A stretch of DNA of 64,000 bases from positions 2,438,567 through 2,502,566 of the forward strand of contig JAJEKV010000028.1 of the NCBI GenBank assembly GCA_021234155.1. Direction: 5' to 3'. Source of the DNA: Isoetes taiwanensis. Lineage: Eukaryota > Streptophyta > Lycopodiopsida > Isoetales > Isoetaceae. This document shows, piece after piece, positions 21,999-33,016 of this stretch. Numbering within the stretch: the stretch's first letter is position 1; each line of letters starts with the position of its first letter. The notes below the pieces were generated by a model, which did not search any database, was not told the origin of the DNA, and worked only from the letters and a program-made list of their open reading frames with translations. The position numbers and the translations under genes were made by a program.

Positions 21999-23440
21999 AA
22001 TGTTCTTGGTTGATCAAGAGCTAGCACTGACCATATCCCTGAATAGCTAGACTAAGTGGCCTAGCTAAGGAATGGAATGAGAATTCCAGTCTTGAACTGC
22101 GAAATATGGGAGAATTTTTTTTTCCCATTAGCAGGGTCGTAATTAGATTAAGTATAGTCTAAGTGGTAGAAATAATATAGTCAAAAGAAATTTTCTAGCA
22201 ATTTGAGCTCAAGTTGTTCATGAACCGCACCTTTCAAGCAAAAATTGGACGAGAAATCGCTCAAAAGAAAGCTTGAAAGAAAATGGCGTATAATGACCAA
22301 TATTTGGCCAAAAAAAAAATAGGAAATTTCATGAAATAGTTAAGTGATCAGGGAAAGTACCTTAATTAATAACCCATAGTTATAATAAATTTACCCTTAA
22401 GAAAAGTAGGTACTAGATCTATGGAAGCACCTCTACTCTTAGAAGTCCTCAAATAGTAGCTTGAACCTCTCCTTTACCCTTGTAAGGCAAATTATAAGAT
22501 AATCTCTGAAGCTGCCATGAGAGTGTGCACCAAACGAACAGTCTGCGAGATCGAGCCAAAGGAGTCGCGAATAGACATAGTCGACCATTGATAGAGGCAA
22601 GAGCTCTCGAAAAGGCCACCATCAAGGAAGCTAAGTTGTTGGGAGGACCAAACAAGTAGCTAGGAAGGTTAGAAGCCCCAGCTTGCACCAAAACGTTTGA
22701 AGCACTCGCGGCGAGCAGCGGCAAACAAATTCTTGAGGCCCTGTGGCCTAGGCCAGACGACGAACTTAGCCATTCAAGCTCTTCAGATGAATCATTTCAC
22801 TCTTGGAGGACTAACGGCTTACCACTTCAGGTGAATGATCGCAAGGCTCGGGGGAAATTGAGATCGTGGCGTCTGCTTCTGGAGGTGAGGAGCAAGTAGC
22901 AAGAGCAACCTCGGCACTACAAGCAGCAACCCCAACACCAACAAGAGTAAGTGAGCAGTAAGTAGGAGGAGCAACCTCGGCAATACGAGCAACCCTAGCA
23001 GCAGGAACAACAGCAAGGGGAGCCATCAATGCGGAAGAAAAGGTAGGAAGAGACGTAGGCAAGGGAGAAGCAAACAAAAATGCGTGAAGCTAGGCGTAGG
23101 GGGGAGCGTGATTATCAGAGAACCACAGCCAGACGAACCGGAGGAGGATGAGCCCGAGGAGGAAGGAACACATCAACAAAAGGGGGGAGCAAGAGGCTAA
23201 GAAGAAGAGGAAGAGGAGGCCGAAGAACAGACGGAGCCTACGCTCAGCTACCATACCCAATGCAGTCCAAGCTACCCAAGAAGGGAGAGAGCACAAATCA
23301 GCGAGAAGCCATTTAAGCTGAAGCAAGATATTGAGTACGAGAAGAAGAAGGCAGCATGCAAGATTTATCTCCGCCGATGGATCCGACATAATTACTGATA
23401 TTGTAGGTAGAGTGCCGGAGTCCGTCAACGGCAGCCGACC
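21999..23440 (+). mobile_element. Decayed internal region of the LTR element
   Basis: No intact frame. Short forward stretches look coding: one with ALWPRPDDELSHSSSSDESF near 22,740, and a very acidic one (EPEEDEPEEEGTHQQ, EEEEEEAEEQTEP) near 23,135-23,235. These precede the H3-like remnant. No protease, RT or integrase motif was found, so the element is either truncated or a non-coding/derived form. Confidence 0.45.
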
Positions 23441-23814
23441 AGGGTCGAAAAGCAAGCCTCCACCACCTCGACCCGATTCTCCGAAGAAGGTCCGCCATGG
23501 GTCAAATTCCCTGCACAGTAGAGTTACTCAGCATATTTGGCATTGCCAAAGTGTACCAGTCTGATGATTGAGGAAGTCTCTTTTCGAGTGCCTACATCAA
23601 GGGTCTTTGCAGGAGTTCAAGATGAACTACGACTATCGAGCCACATCAACGACGGTCGCCAGGAGTTCAAGATGAACTACGACTACCAAGCCAGATCAAT
23701 GACGGTCGCCAGGGAGTGGCCAAGGCCGAGGAGGCCAAGATCTGTGCCATTCATGCCAAGAGGATGACCATTATACTCAAGAACATGGACTTGGCACGGA
23801 GGATTAAAATTTAA
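23440..23814 (+). pseudogene. Second histone H3-like remnant
   Basis: The clearest part is the C-terminal block at 23,731-23,814: EEAKICAIHAKRMTIILKNM then DLARRIKI and a stop, matching the H3 block around [11 protein letters not shown]. Upstream, CTSLMIEEVSFR corresponds to STELLIRKLPFQ, and QEFKMNYDY to AQDFKTDLRF. The earlier part (PKKVRHGSN) fits the PKKPHR region weakly. A 50-bp unit is duplicated in tandem within it (23,610-23,659 and 23,660-23,709). It is more decayed than the copy at 18 kb but sits in the same place relative to the same LTR type. Confidence 0.72.
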
Positions 23815-23870
23815 AAATCTTTGAATAAAATTTTGAGCTTGTATGTGTATAAAAAAAAAGAAAAAAAAAA

Positions 23871-24360
23871 AGTCAACTCTGGTCAAACTACACCAAAGGC
23901 CTTTGCGTCGCAAATGCAGACCCCTTCTGCGCGAAGTGACCTGAGTCCCTTGATTTAGGGCAAAATTGATCCAAATTTTGTACTAAAAGATGCTAGAATG
24001 CTTAGAATTTGTCTAAAAATATAGTGTAGCACTTAATTTTTGCTAAAAATGTCAAAAAGTAGCCAAGATCAAGCCACTCTAGTCACTCTGCGCCAAAGGC
24101 CTCTGCGTCACGAACGCAGGCCCCCTTCAGCGTGAAGTGACCCGAGTCACCTATATTTATACTTTTAGATGTTTTTTAGTATGAAATAAGTTGCTAGTTA
24201 GTTTAGGATTGACCCAAATAGGCATTTTAGCATCTTATGGTTCTTGGAGATGTTGACTTTTGGTCGAAATCAAAGCACTCTGGTCACTCCACGCCAGAGG
24301 CTCATGCGTTGAGAATGCAGATGTCATTGGCGCGAAGTGACCCTAGTCCCATGTGTTCGA
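23871..24360. repeat. Three tandem ~200-bp units, each with a hairpin core
   Basis: Units share AAAGGCCTCTGCGT-like and GCGTGAAGTGACCCGAGTC-like blocks at 23,881, 24,081 and 24,282 (period about 200). In each, a ~61-base core is an imperfect inverted repeat; in the third unit GGTCACTCCACGCCA pairs with TGGCGCGAAGTGACC (24,282-24,342). Confidence 0.8.
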
Positions 24361-24480
24361 GCAAAAATTTTGCAAAGTTAGTTAGGAAGGGTTCTTAGTG
24401 CACATTTTAGTCATCCGCCATGCATTCTAGTATCTTGTAGTACCCCATATTAGCTTTTCAATCCATTTGAACCTCATCTT

Positions 24481-24565
24481 AAAAAAAATTCCCACAGTAG
24501 CGGGAATCGAACCTCCCACCCACAGGGATGAACCCCTCTAAACCCCCCGTGCCAATCACTGAGAG
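24481..24565 (-). repeat. tRNA-derived SINE-like sequence
   Basis: The reverse strand contains GGTTCGATTCC, a perfect pol III B box (24,503-24,513), with an A-box-like TGGCACGGGGGG about 30 bases upstream (24,543-24,554) and a T8 terminator at 24,488-24,481. A full cloverleaf with an acceptor stem is not evident, so this is tRNA-derived rather than a tRNA gene. Confidence 0.6.
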
Positions 24566-24763
24566 CGGGCATCATTTGTATTTAATTATAATCCTTAATT
24601 ATATTTAAGCTTTAACTATGTTAGATAATATTAATGGCCAAGCCTTAGAGTTAGAACCAAGACCCTTAAGCTATAGAGACAATATCTGCATTCATCTTAG
24701 CTTAGTGGTCACTCTTATCTTGCTAAGTGTCTTCTTGTCTACATATAGGTAGTATAATCACAC

Positions 24764-25305
24764 GGGGGATGACTCCGGGCAACGAGAGCTGTTGGATAGG
24801 CATATTCACTCCTTATTCCTTAATCTACACCGTATGTAAAGTTCCTCGTTTGTGGGGTATGCAAGTACAAAATTTGCTATACTGTATAACAAGATTCACA
24901 AAATACTATAAGATTCCAAGCGGAATACTATATGGTGTTGATTTCGTACGTGCAAAATACAATTATGAGGGCTCTCGCTGCCCTACGTCACCCCCCCCGT
25001 GTGAATATGCACCCAAACCAAAGGGGGTTGAAGGGGGATGACTCCGGGCAACGAGAGCTGTTGGATAGGCATATTCACCCCTTATTCCTTAATCTACACC
25101 GTATGAAAAGTTCCTCGCTTGTGGGTATGCAAGTACAAAATTTGCTATCTTGTATAACAAGATTCACAAAATACTATAAGATTCCAAGCGGAATACTATA
25201 TGGTGTTGATTTCGTACGTGCAAAATACAATTATGAGGGCTCTCGCTGCCCTACGTCACCCCCCCGTGTGAATATGCACCCAAACCAAAGGGGGTTTAAG
25301 GGGGA
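24764..25305. repeat. Tandem duplication, 269-bp period
   Basis: Two nearly identical units begin GGGGATGACTCCGGGCAACG at 24,765 and 25,034; the junction is at the AAGGGGGTTGAAGGGGGATG stretch. Differences are few (C-run length, one or two bases), so the duplication is recent. Confidence 0.93.
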
Positions 25306-26130
25306 TTTTAATTTAAATGTGTTGGGCCCAATGGTTGTGTTAATTAATGTCAATGGTAGTTATGTGTTGGTTGTTAATGTCAATGGTTGTTATGTGTTGG
25401 GGAATTTAATTTTTATATGTTGGATGTTAATGGTTTGTGTTGCAAAAAAAAATTTTTGGCCCCTTCGGGGCCTTAGGGACGCCACCCCCCCCCCCCCGTG
25501 TGACAAAAATTTTAGAGTTCAAACAAAAAAAAAACTAGAATTCATTTGAGGCTTTCATCACCTGTAGCTTTTGAATTTCATCACAATAAAACAAATAGAA
25601 CATAAGTAAAAGTTACCATAAAGATAGAGCAGATTGATCCCATTATTCTGAAAGTGATAAAGTTTGCAACACCCATACACAAACATTTTTCAACCTGAAT
25701 TTAACAAAGACCTTTGGCCTCCATGGATTCTTGTGGTGAGAAACCAAAGTGGGAAACTTTTCTGCTTGTTAGCACAAGGATCTAGAAGCCTTGGAATTTG
25801 CTTAATAATTGCCTCAAAATCTAGAAATGCATGGTAATTTTTTGCAAGCTTCATTCGGAGTAAGCCATAAAACAATATCCAATAGCGCAATCCTGTATTA
25901 ATCAGCTGGTAGGATGTGAAAGCCTACCAAACCCGACCGAAAAATTGCTGTTTTAGCATAGATAACTTAACCAAACATATCCATATCATTCACTATCAAA
26001 AAGATCTCAGCGAGAGCTTTCCAACGCAATAAAAATCATCTGAAACAGAGCTCTGGATCAAAAGTTATGATAAGAAATGTGTTGCCGGTGGGGAAACTGC
26101 ACTACATGCGCCCTTCAAGCCCTTCATGTG
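25306..26130. other. No gene recognised
   Basis: Contains short GGTTGTTATGTGTTGG-like repeats (25,340-25,430) and a C14 homopolymer at about 25,485-25,498. No coding signal. Confidence 0.4.
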
Positions 26131-26132
26131 CC

Positions 26133-26313
26133 CATTATGCACCACACACAAAAAAAGAGGGCTTTTGTTGTGAGCCATTGGTTGTTGATCATTATGCACC
26201 ACACGCACAAAAAAAGGGCTTTTGTTGTGAGCCATTGGTTGTTGACCATTATGCACCACACGCACAAAAAAAAAAGGCTTTTGTTGTGAGCCATTGGTTG
26301 TTGACCATTGGAA
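26133..26313. repeat. Minisatellite, three ~60-bp units
   Basis: Each unit reads ATTATGCACCACACGCAC, an A-run, GGCTTTTGTTGTGAGCC and ATTGGTTGTTGACC. Units differ mainly in A-run length. Confidence 0.93.
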
Positions 26314-26319
26314 AAAAAA

Positions 26320-28830
26320 GGCTAAAATCAATGGCTCAGAAATGGTGCACTCTAGATGTACGCATTAATACATCCATTTGAATACATCACGAAATCATAG
26401 GAAAACCTTAGTAAAAAGCGTACAAAAACACAAAGAAAACCCCCTGTTATTATGCTACATATTCAAACCCCTTTTCTTAGAAACCCAGCTAGTTGCCTAG
26501 GCCTTAGAAATTGTTGCCACGCGTTGGTATGATACACCAACACACGTTATAGATGCACTACGATCAAGTATCTTCCGCCATGCCTTTATATCATAGATAA
26601 TTATCTAGAAATTCATTCTATCTAGGTAATTTAGTCCAACACACCAAGTGCATCCATAGAATAAGTCTCCTTATACCACCCCATAATAGTAAATAAGTAC
26701 CCTTCTCCGAACCTAGTAAAGTGCCAAATGCCAAGTGGGTCATTTGAGGTAGAGTGGATAAAGGTATAAAAATAGGGTTTGTAGAGTAAGTAAACGTAAA
26801 TAATTGTTGTTGTTGTGGTAGTATTAATTGCCTTGTGCACATAGGTCAGGAGAACCTTCGTTGCAGATCCTCGAGCCTCGACAGGCGAGCCACTCGACAA
26901 CATCAACGAATTGAAAGTAGAAGGCAACCTTATTGAGGAAACTTCAACAAATCAAAGGCCAAGATGGTGTACAGGGAAGCCCGAACACAAATAATAAAGG
27001 GGAGCCTACAGGAAGGACGATTGCATCATTAAGAATAGACACAAGAGTTGCCAAGAGGGCTATGCAATAGCAATGGGCATCATGGCACTTACAAAATTGA
27101 TGACATTAGGGGAGGAACATCTCCTAGTCAAGGATATTCTGCAAGTGCCATATTGTCTCGAGGAACGGCCCCACATCGATGACTAATGTCACAGCTACGC
27201 CACCACCAAGTAGCTGACTTCATCAACTTATGATATCAAGAGTCCTAAAGGATGAGACTGGACATACCTCCTAGGAAGGGCAACTATCGCAGATATACAG
27301 GCCATAGTAGTATCAGATTTGGACTTCAAGCAAACATGCTTTGACTAAGGAGGTATTACAAGCCAGCAAGGGTGGGCTACTCAGGAATAGGAATATGGCA
27401 AGACTGCAACAAACTCCTTCCTCATCAGAGCAGCTTACTTCAGAGCAGCTACATCAACCTCGACAGAACCATCTCAAGATCATGATGATCTTCGATCTTC
27501 CACCTTAGAGATTGGAGGTCAAACACCATCAAGAAGAGGCACCATGGGGGACCAAATACTAGCATTACTAACTGATCAATCAAGATTATAGTCCCTGCAC
27601 ATGGATGCAAATAAACTTCTCTCAGGAAGAGAAGTTGCACAGTTAGAAGTGGTAAAGCACTCAACATTGTCATCAGCCTTACAACAACTGCAGGACGAAG
27701 AATCGAATCAACAAGGTCAACACAACAATATCAATTCAGGAGTTAGAAGAATCATCCTCAAATCTCGTAACCTCCAAGGCAGATGAGCCGACATGAAAGA
27801 TTCTAGAATGTGAAGAACATTACCTTCAAGCCTCTGGGACGCGACACCGAGCGTTATGTTATCCACTACATCATCAAGTCCACTAAGATGGATAACTTTA
27901 ATGAAGGTAGTCAACATCAACATTAAGGACGAGAAGAGTTAGAATATGTTCGATAAAAGAAAGCAGGGCACATGAATGATTATACGACAACTCCAAGGAG
28001 ACCAAATTTTTCAACAAATTATGGATCATCGCCTTGCTACTCCAACGATTAACGACTACACCAGCGTTAAGCAAGCTAGAGGACCTATCAGATAGTTGAA
28101 TATCTTAGAATTATGGATGATAACATCCATGATGGGCTTGGGACGAAATTTTGAGTAGATTTTTGTCATTTCTTTTAGAAAGGATGGACCCAAGAATTGA
28201 GCAAAGCTTCAAGGATTGGGAAGAAACACGTATGGAGTACTAAATCTACATTGCTGACAGATATCGAACATATTGTAACCTCTTGTGAGCTTGATCACCT
28301 CGCTAGGAAGGATTCAATAATAGGATAACCGTCGACCATGTATATGACGAGTACCTCCACAACATAAGGAATAATCCGACCAAATGAAGGGAAGCAATCT
28401 AATAAGTCCGGCCAACTTCTTAGATAGCATCAACTCAAAGGTGGGACTATTTCAAGAGGGCAATAATTAAGAAAGGAGAGAACCTAGAGTATAGATTAGA
28501 TCTAAAATAAGAATAATTATTTAATTGCATAGTTTTTTTTATGTATGCCCAAAGGAAATGTCATGTCGACTAAACTTATGGCCATAGGATTTATGTAAGT
28601 AATTCTTTAACCTGTAACCTTGCACCTCCTAGATGGCGGACATTTTAAGAGAAAGACTCTTAAGTCTAAATCTAGGCCAGTAATTATGGCAAGGCCGAGT
28701 AATTAGCAGCACCAAAGAAAGTCGACATCGACCTTAAGCGGAGCAAAGTAGAGCATCGGCACCAACTTACGTACGTTGGCAAGCATGACCTCATAATAAG
28801 CATGGAATATTAAAGCCGGCTAAGGCAATA
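26320..28830. other. Possible decayed gypsy internal region; no intact gene
   Basis: No intact gene. From about 27,500 the forward strand shows Gln/Leu-rich coding-like stretches (LLSGREVAQLEVVKHSTLSS, RQLQGDQIFQQIMDHRL) interrupted by stops. They could be gag remains of the chromovirus whose integrase follows, but no diagnostic motif is present. Confidence 0.3.
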
Positions 28831-30460
28831 ATTGATTATCATAAGCAAGAGATATTTATCCCAGCACCGAAGGGCAATCCGACGACATTATGATCTACAG
28901 CAAATCAATGGAAGAGCATGTAGCCGTGGAGATGTTAAGACGTCGCCACATATTGCCAAGCTTTTGAAGCATCAATTTGCAATGCCATCTTTACTTCGAC
29001 AAGCGAATTCGACAAGAAGATAGAAGAAGCCATCTCTTCTAGCATAGAATTCAAGCACATATGGGCTAGTCTTTGCAAGAGCGCAAGGACGAATTAAGAA
29101 AGAGAAACCTTCAAACATTTTAAAAAAGGAAGGCATCTTTAATATCAAGGAACAACTATGCGTACTTAAAGCATCAGGAGTAAGGAAAATCTTCCATGAC
29201 ACGCATAATAGCCCTACTTCCGGCCATGCACAATCTATAAAAGCTTACTTCAAGATTAGAAGTAGCTACTTCTGGCCGGGCATGAAGAAGCATATAGTCA
29301 GGTATATCCAAGAATGTCAGTTGTGTCAGCAGACAAAGGCAGAACAACTTCGAATTCCATGAGTTTTGGAACCTTGGGCGGTGCCAGACGCCAAGTGGGA
29401 AGTCATCAGCATGGTTTTTCATAGTGGGCTCTCCAAGGACAACAAGGAGCTTTGATGCCTCATTGGTGGTGGCGGTAGATAAGTTATCAAAAATGGCACA
29501 TTCTTGCCACACCGCACCACAAGCATAACTTTGGATCTAGCTTTGTTGTCTACATAACAGATTTTTTTCAGGTTGCACGGAATGCCTGGGTCGATCATCA
29601 CCAATAGAGATCCAAAGTTCTTTTGTGCCTTTTAGCAAGACTTCCTCAATACGATCTACACCAACTTGTGGATAAATTTTGCTTTTCTTTCGCAGTTAAA
29701 TGGGCAAATGGAGCGCACCAACAAAATTTTGGAGGACATGTTGAGAAACTATGATTGGATCAAGCAATCCAAATGGGTCGATCACTTGGACGAGTTAGGT
29801 ACAATAATACGAAGCAAGAGTCATCGAAGGTGTGTCCTCCATGATCAGTTACAGTTATCAATGCTTGACCCCAGTTATGTGGCATAATCTAGTGCCCAAG
29901 GTGGAAGTTCCTCAACAACGACGGCAGATATGCAGTAGCTTGTGGTAGAAGTGTGAGAATATCTTCAAACAGCATGGGCACATCAAAAGAGTCTAGCAGA
30001 TAGACATAAAACTCCTCGAGAGTTTATGCTGGGAGATAAAGTTTGGCTCAAGTAAAGGTCAAGCAAGTGAAGCTTCGCATCGACAATTGTAAGAAGCTTG
30101 CTCCTAGGTGGGCAGGACCCTTCAAGATTTTGGAGCGAGTAGGGAGCCAGACCTACAAGCTCGACTTGCCTGCACATCTTAAAGTCCACAAGGTCTTCCA
30201 TGTAAGCCTGTTGAAAAGGCACAATCCAAACCCAGAGGAGGTTTTGGATACTCCAAATTGTTGGAGATGATGGAGGAACAAGTTGAAATAGTGCCCGAGT
30301 TAATCTGCGACAATGCATTCAAGAAGTCGAGAAGGTCTTAATTCCTCCAATATTTGGTTAAGTGGAAGCACTTGCCTTTGGAAGACACAACTTGGGTATT
30401 GAAACAGGATCTAGAGAAGCAATACCCGGACTTTATGAAGGAGTTCGACAGCTAAGTCAT
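28830..30460 (+). pseudogene. Decayed Ty3/gypsy chromovirus integrase region
   Basis: Pieces in order: a zinc-binding segment (GHAQSIKAYFKIRSSYFWPG, VRYIQECQLCQQTK, near 29,220-29,360); integrase core stretches (ISMVFHSGLSKDN; HGMPGSIITNRDPKFF near 29,580, where the usual catalytic Asp of DRDPKF is Asn; LNGQMERTNKILEDMLR near 29,697); the C-terminal APRWAGPFKILERVG and HVSLLKRH block (30,043-30,270); and a chromodomain (QYLVKWKHLPLEDTTWV near 30,352-30,455, ending in TAA). Chromodomains direct such integrases to modified chromatin. Many stops; not functional. Confidence 0.85.
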
Positions 30461-30586
30461 CTCCGAGCTGGTCGACGCCGACTTGCCAGGTGCTTAGCTA
30501 AGTTGTTTATCTTAGTATATCTCTAGTAAGGCATATGCATTCGGGCTAGTAGAATGCATATGCCAAAGTCTTGGAAATGTAGGGGA

Positions 30587-31100
30587 TGATGAGATACGCT
30601 CTAAAGGCATTCTCTAGGCCAACACGCACCAAGAGTGCGCATGACCAGGAGGGTCATGTGAGAGGAAGAGTGGCATGGTGGGCGATGATGAGACCCTCAT
30701 TCGGATGATCTCTATGCCACGATGCAGGGCACGTGCACCTGACCATAGGGGGGTCATGGTGAGGTATGAGTGATCATGCGCAATGACGGGATCGTAAGAC
30801 GTTCCCTAGCTTAAAACCCTCAGGGGCATGAGGCACTATGGGTGTACTCGATCAAGGGGATCGTGTGCAAGGTAGCACTTGATCATGGGCAATGATAGGA
30901 TCATCTTAAATGGTCCTTAAGCTCAAATCCTTCTGGGGCCATGATCGAGTGCAAGGTAGTAGGGTAACCTTGAGCTAGTAGTTTGACTCAAGGAGGTAAT
31001 TAGGGGGGTGGTCCCCTAAATCCACAAACTTATTAACTTATATAACGTAATGTGCTACGTGTGCAGGCCAGTGAAGGGAGGCATGGAGGAGGGAGCACGT
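30587..31100 (+). repeat. Probable LTR start with internal repeats
   Basis: A purine-rich AATGTAGGGGA is followed by TGATGAGATACG about 130 bases after the chromodomain stop, where a 3' LTR would begin. Within it, three diverged modules of about 110 bases (around 30,680, 30,770 and 30,885) share GTGATCATGCGCAATGACGGGATC-like and CCCTAGCTTAAAACCCTCAGGGG-like blocks. No right end or second copy was found. Confidence 0.4.
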
Positions 31101-31839
31101 TATGAGAAGACATGAGTCATAGATTTTAGACTTAACTATGATAAGACAAACAGGGCTGACCAAAGGCAAACATGCTAAGATAGATAGATGGATAGATAGT
31201 GGTCCATAGAGAGGTAAATATTGGACACTATTATGTTTGAACCAGCTTTAATATCAAAAATTCTGGCACTTAACACCCAACTATAACATGGAAGTCCTGG
31301 TTTTAGATCATGGTTCTTTTGGTCAAATTATTTTTTACCAAAGCTTAAAATTGAATTGAATTGAATTTTGCTGATAAGAACCACTGCAAAGGCTATACAA
31401 CTCTAGAAATCCAGAGTCGCAAAAACTGATGCCTTGAATACTGGGCTTACGGACACTTGAATGACTGTAATTGAGCCAATCTGAATTGGCTATAACTTTA
31501 GGATGTACATGTACCAATTCTTTTGTTAGCTTACTGTTTTTATTGCATTCCTTTCTAGGTGGGTGGCTAATCCAGAGGAAGCAAGTTTCTTTGCTCAATT
31601 GCTGATTAATGATATTCGTCATTGACATGGCAACCATGATTGGTTAGGTCAATCTAAAGGTAAATATATCAAGAATGCAAGGTGTAACTTTTCTTGCAAA
31701 GGCAAGGATTCTTGTTTTGGGGTTGCATCACTGGGTGTATGCCAAACTGCTCCAAGTCATACTGGCTTGGACTTGGTTCTGGTTTCCCCAAGAATATCTG
31801 GTGACAAGTAGTGCTTGATGCAATATGGGCTAAGACAGA

Positions 31840-32050
31840 TGATCTAAATTCGCATCTTGTTGTTGTTGCAACTTTGGAGTGCTAGAAGGTCTAGCAAAGT
31901 TGTATTTGCAAATGTGGAGCTCATGTCTTGTTCCAAGTGAGGAACATTTATGAGCTAAGCATGGTGCTTTTTGGTATTGCTTTCGTGCAACGTTTTCCTC
32001 ATTTGAAACTCTAGACCTTGAGGGCAAGGTCCTAAGGGGAGGGGAGGAAA
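31840..32050 (+). pseudogene. Gypsy pol C-terminus and polypurine tract
   Basis: A frame with stops reads QMWSSCLVPSEEHL and then SFETLDLEGKVLRGGEEIVT, which fits the chromodomain-to-end segment of chromovirus pol (the conserved L.L..KV...GG.IVT ending). AAGGGGAGGGGAGGAAA directly precedes the LTR and serves as polypurine tract. The upstream part is not recognisable. Confidence 0.6.
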
Positions 32051-32051
32051 T

Positions 32052-32836
32052 TGTTACGGTCCAAGGGCAAGTCGTGCTTGCAGGCCTTAGGACCGGGAGT
32101 TGGTACTGGGTGGCCTGGGAATGATCCAAAGGGCAGTTATCACCTAGGGGCGGCGTGTGGGTTATTTTCAAATGGCATTTGTTTCGCATGTTAAGGTGGC
32201 ACTTAGTTAAATATTAAAGGGCCTTATGCAAAAACCCTTATCCATCGCCTTAAGGGGTGTCAGGTGGCATTACCTCATTGGATGAGGTGTTTAAGAAGGA
32301 AATTGAATCATGTATCATTGCAGAGGTAATAGGGCCGGTCAATTTTTGCAAAAAGGTTCGGATGTAAACATAGAAAGCCCAATTTGGGCTGGGGAAAAGG
32401 CACATAAGCCTATTTGGGCCTAATCTTAGCTCTAGTTTCCTTATATAAAGGATTGGAGACGTTTTGGGATATGATAATTTTGCTATTGGAGCCAAGTAAT
32501 TGGAGTTCTTCGCTCTTCGATACTGCTTGATCTTCCATTTCTTATTGTTCTAACCCATTTCGAATTGATTGGGGATCAATTCGAGTTGTTCCGAGTTAAT
32601 CCATAATTTGGTGTTGGCTTGTGGAATTGTTCTGTTGTGGAGCAGGTGGGCTCTTCTTGAGCGATACTGCTACTGCAATATTAGTTCTAGTGATGGAACT
32701 TCTTGAAGCAGGGCTTGAAGCTAATCCTGGGGATTGGCTATCAGTTGTGCGTGGGGAGTTCAAGGAACTCAAGGTTGTAGGGAACTCGTGGAGTTCAAGG
32801 TAGTGCAGCTGATCCTACTTTTTGTAGATTGTAACA
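32052..32836 (+). repeat. LTR with TGTTAC...GTAACA ends (3' LTR)
   Basis: The 785-bp unit is bounded by TGTTAC and GTAACA, preceded by a polypurine tract and not followed by a primer-binding site, so it is a 3' LTR. A TATA box lies in TTCCTTATATAAAGG near 32,440. Its last ~415 bp recur inverted at 42,916-43,327. Flanking bases (GGAAA/GGAAG) do not form a perfect duplication. Confidence 0.8.
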
Positions 32837-33016
32837 GGAAGGCTTGTTGCAAAGTGGTTTAAATCTGCACCTCAAGATAGGTGCTCGTCTATGATGAGCC
32901 ACCAAATTTAAGTAATACATATATCTTAATGGTTGAGGGCCATATACTATAATCAAAAACTATATTCAGGAGTTAGGTCTTGCATCATGATCCATCGGTG
33001 TAGGAGGTGGATGTGG

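Noticed and set aside
22811-23455. Reverse-strand Leu/Ala-rich frames resembling signal or membrane segments
   Set aside because: They are antisense to the acidic/Gln-rich forward sequence of the LTR element and show no family motif.
24481-24565. Functional tRNA gene on the reverse strand
   Set aside because: Pol III boxes and terminator are present, but the acceptor and anticodon stems of a standard cloverleaf could not be formed by eye. Kept as tRNA-derived.
26133-26313. CRISPR-like array
   Set aside because: Units are contiguous with no unique spacers, and the DNA is plant nuclear; it is a minisatellite.
32047-32841. 5-bp target duplication for the 32 kb LTR
   Set aside because: Flanks GGAAA and GGAAG differ and are offset. 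The polypurine tract shows this is a 3' LTR, so its left flank is internal sequence anyway.
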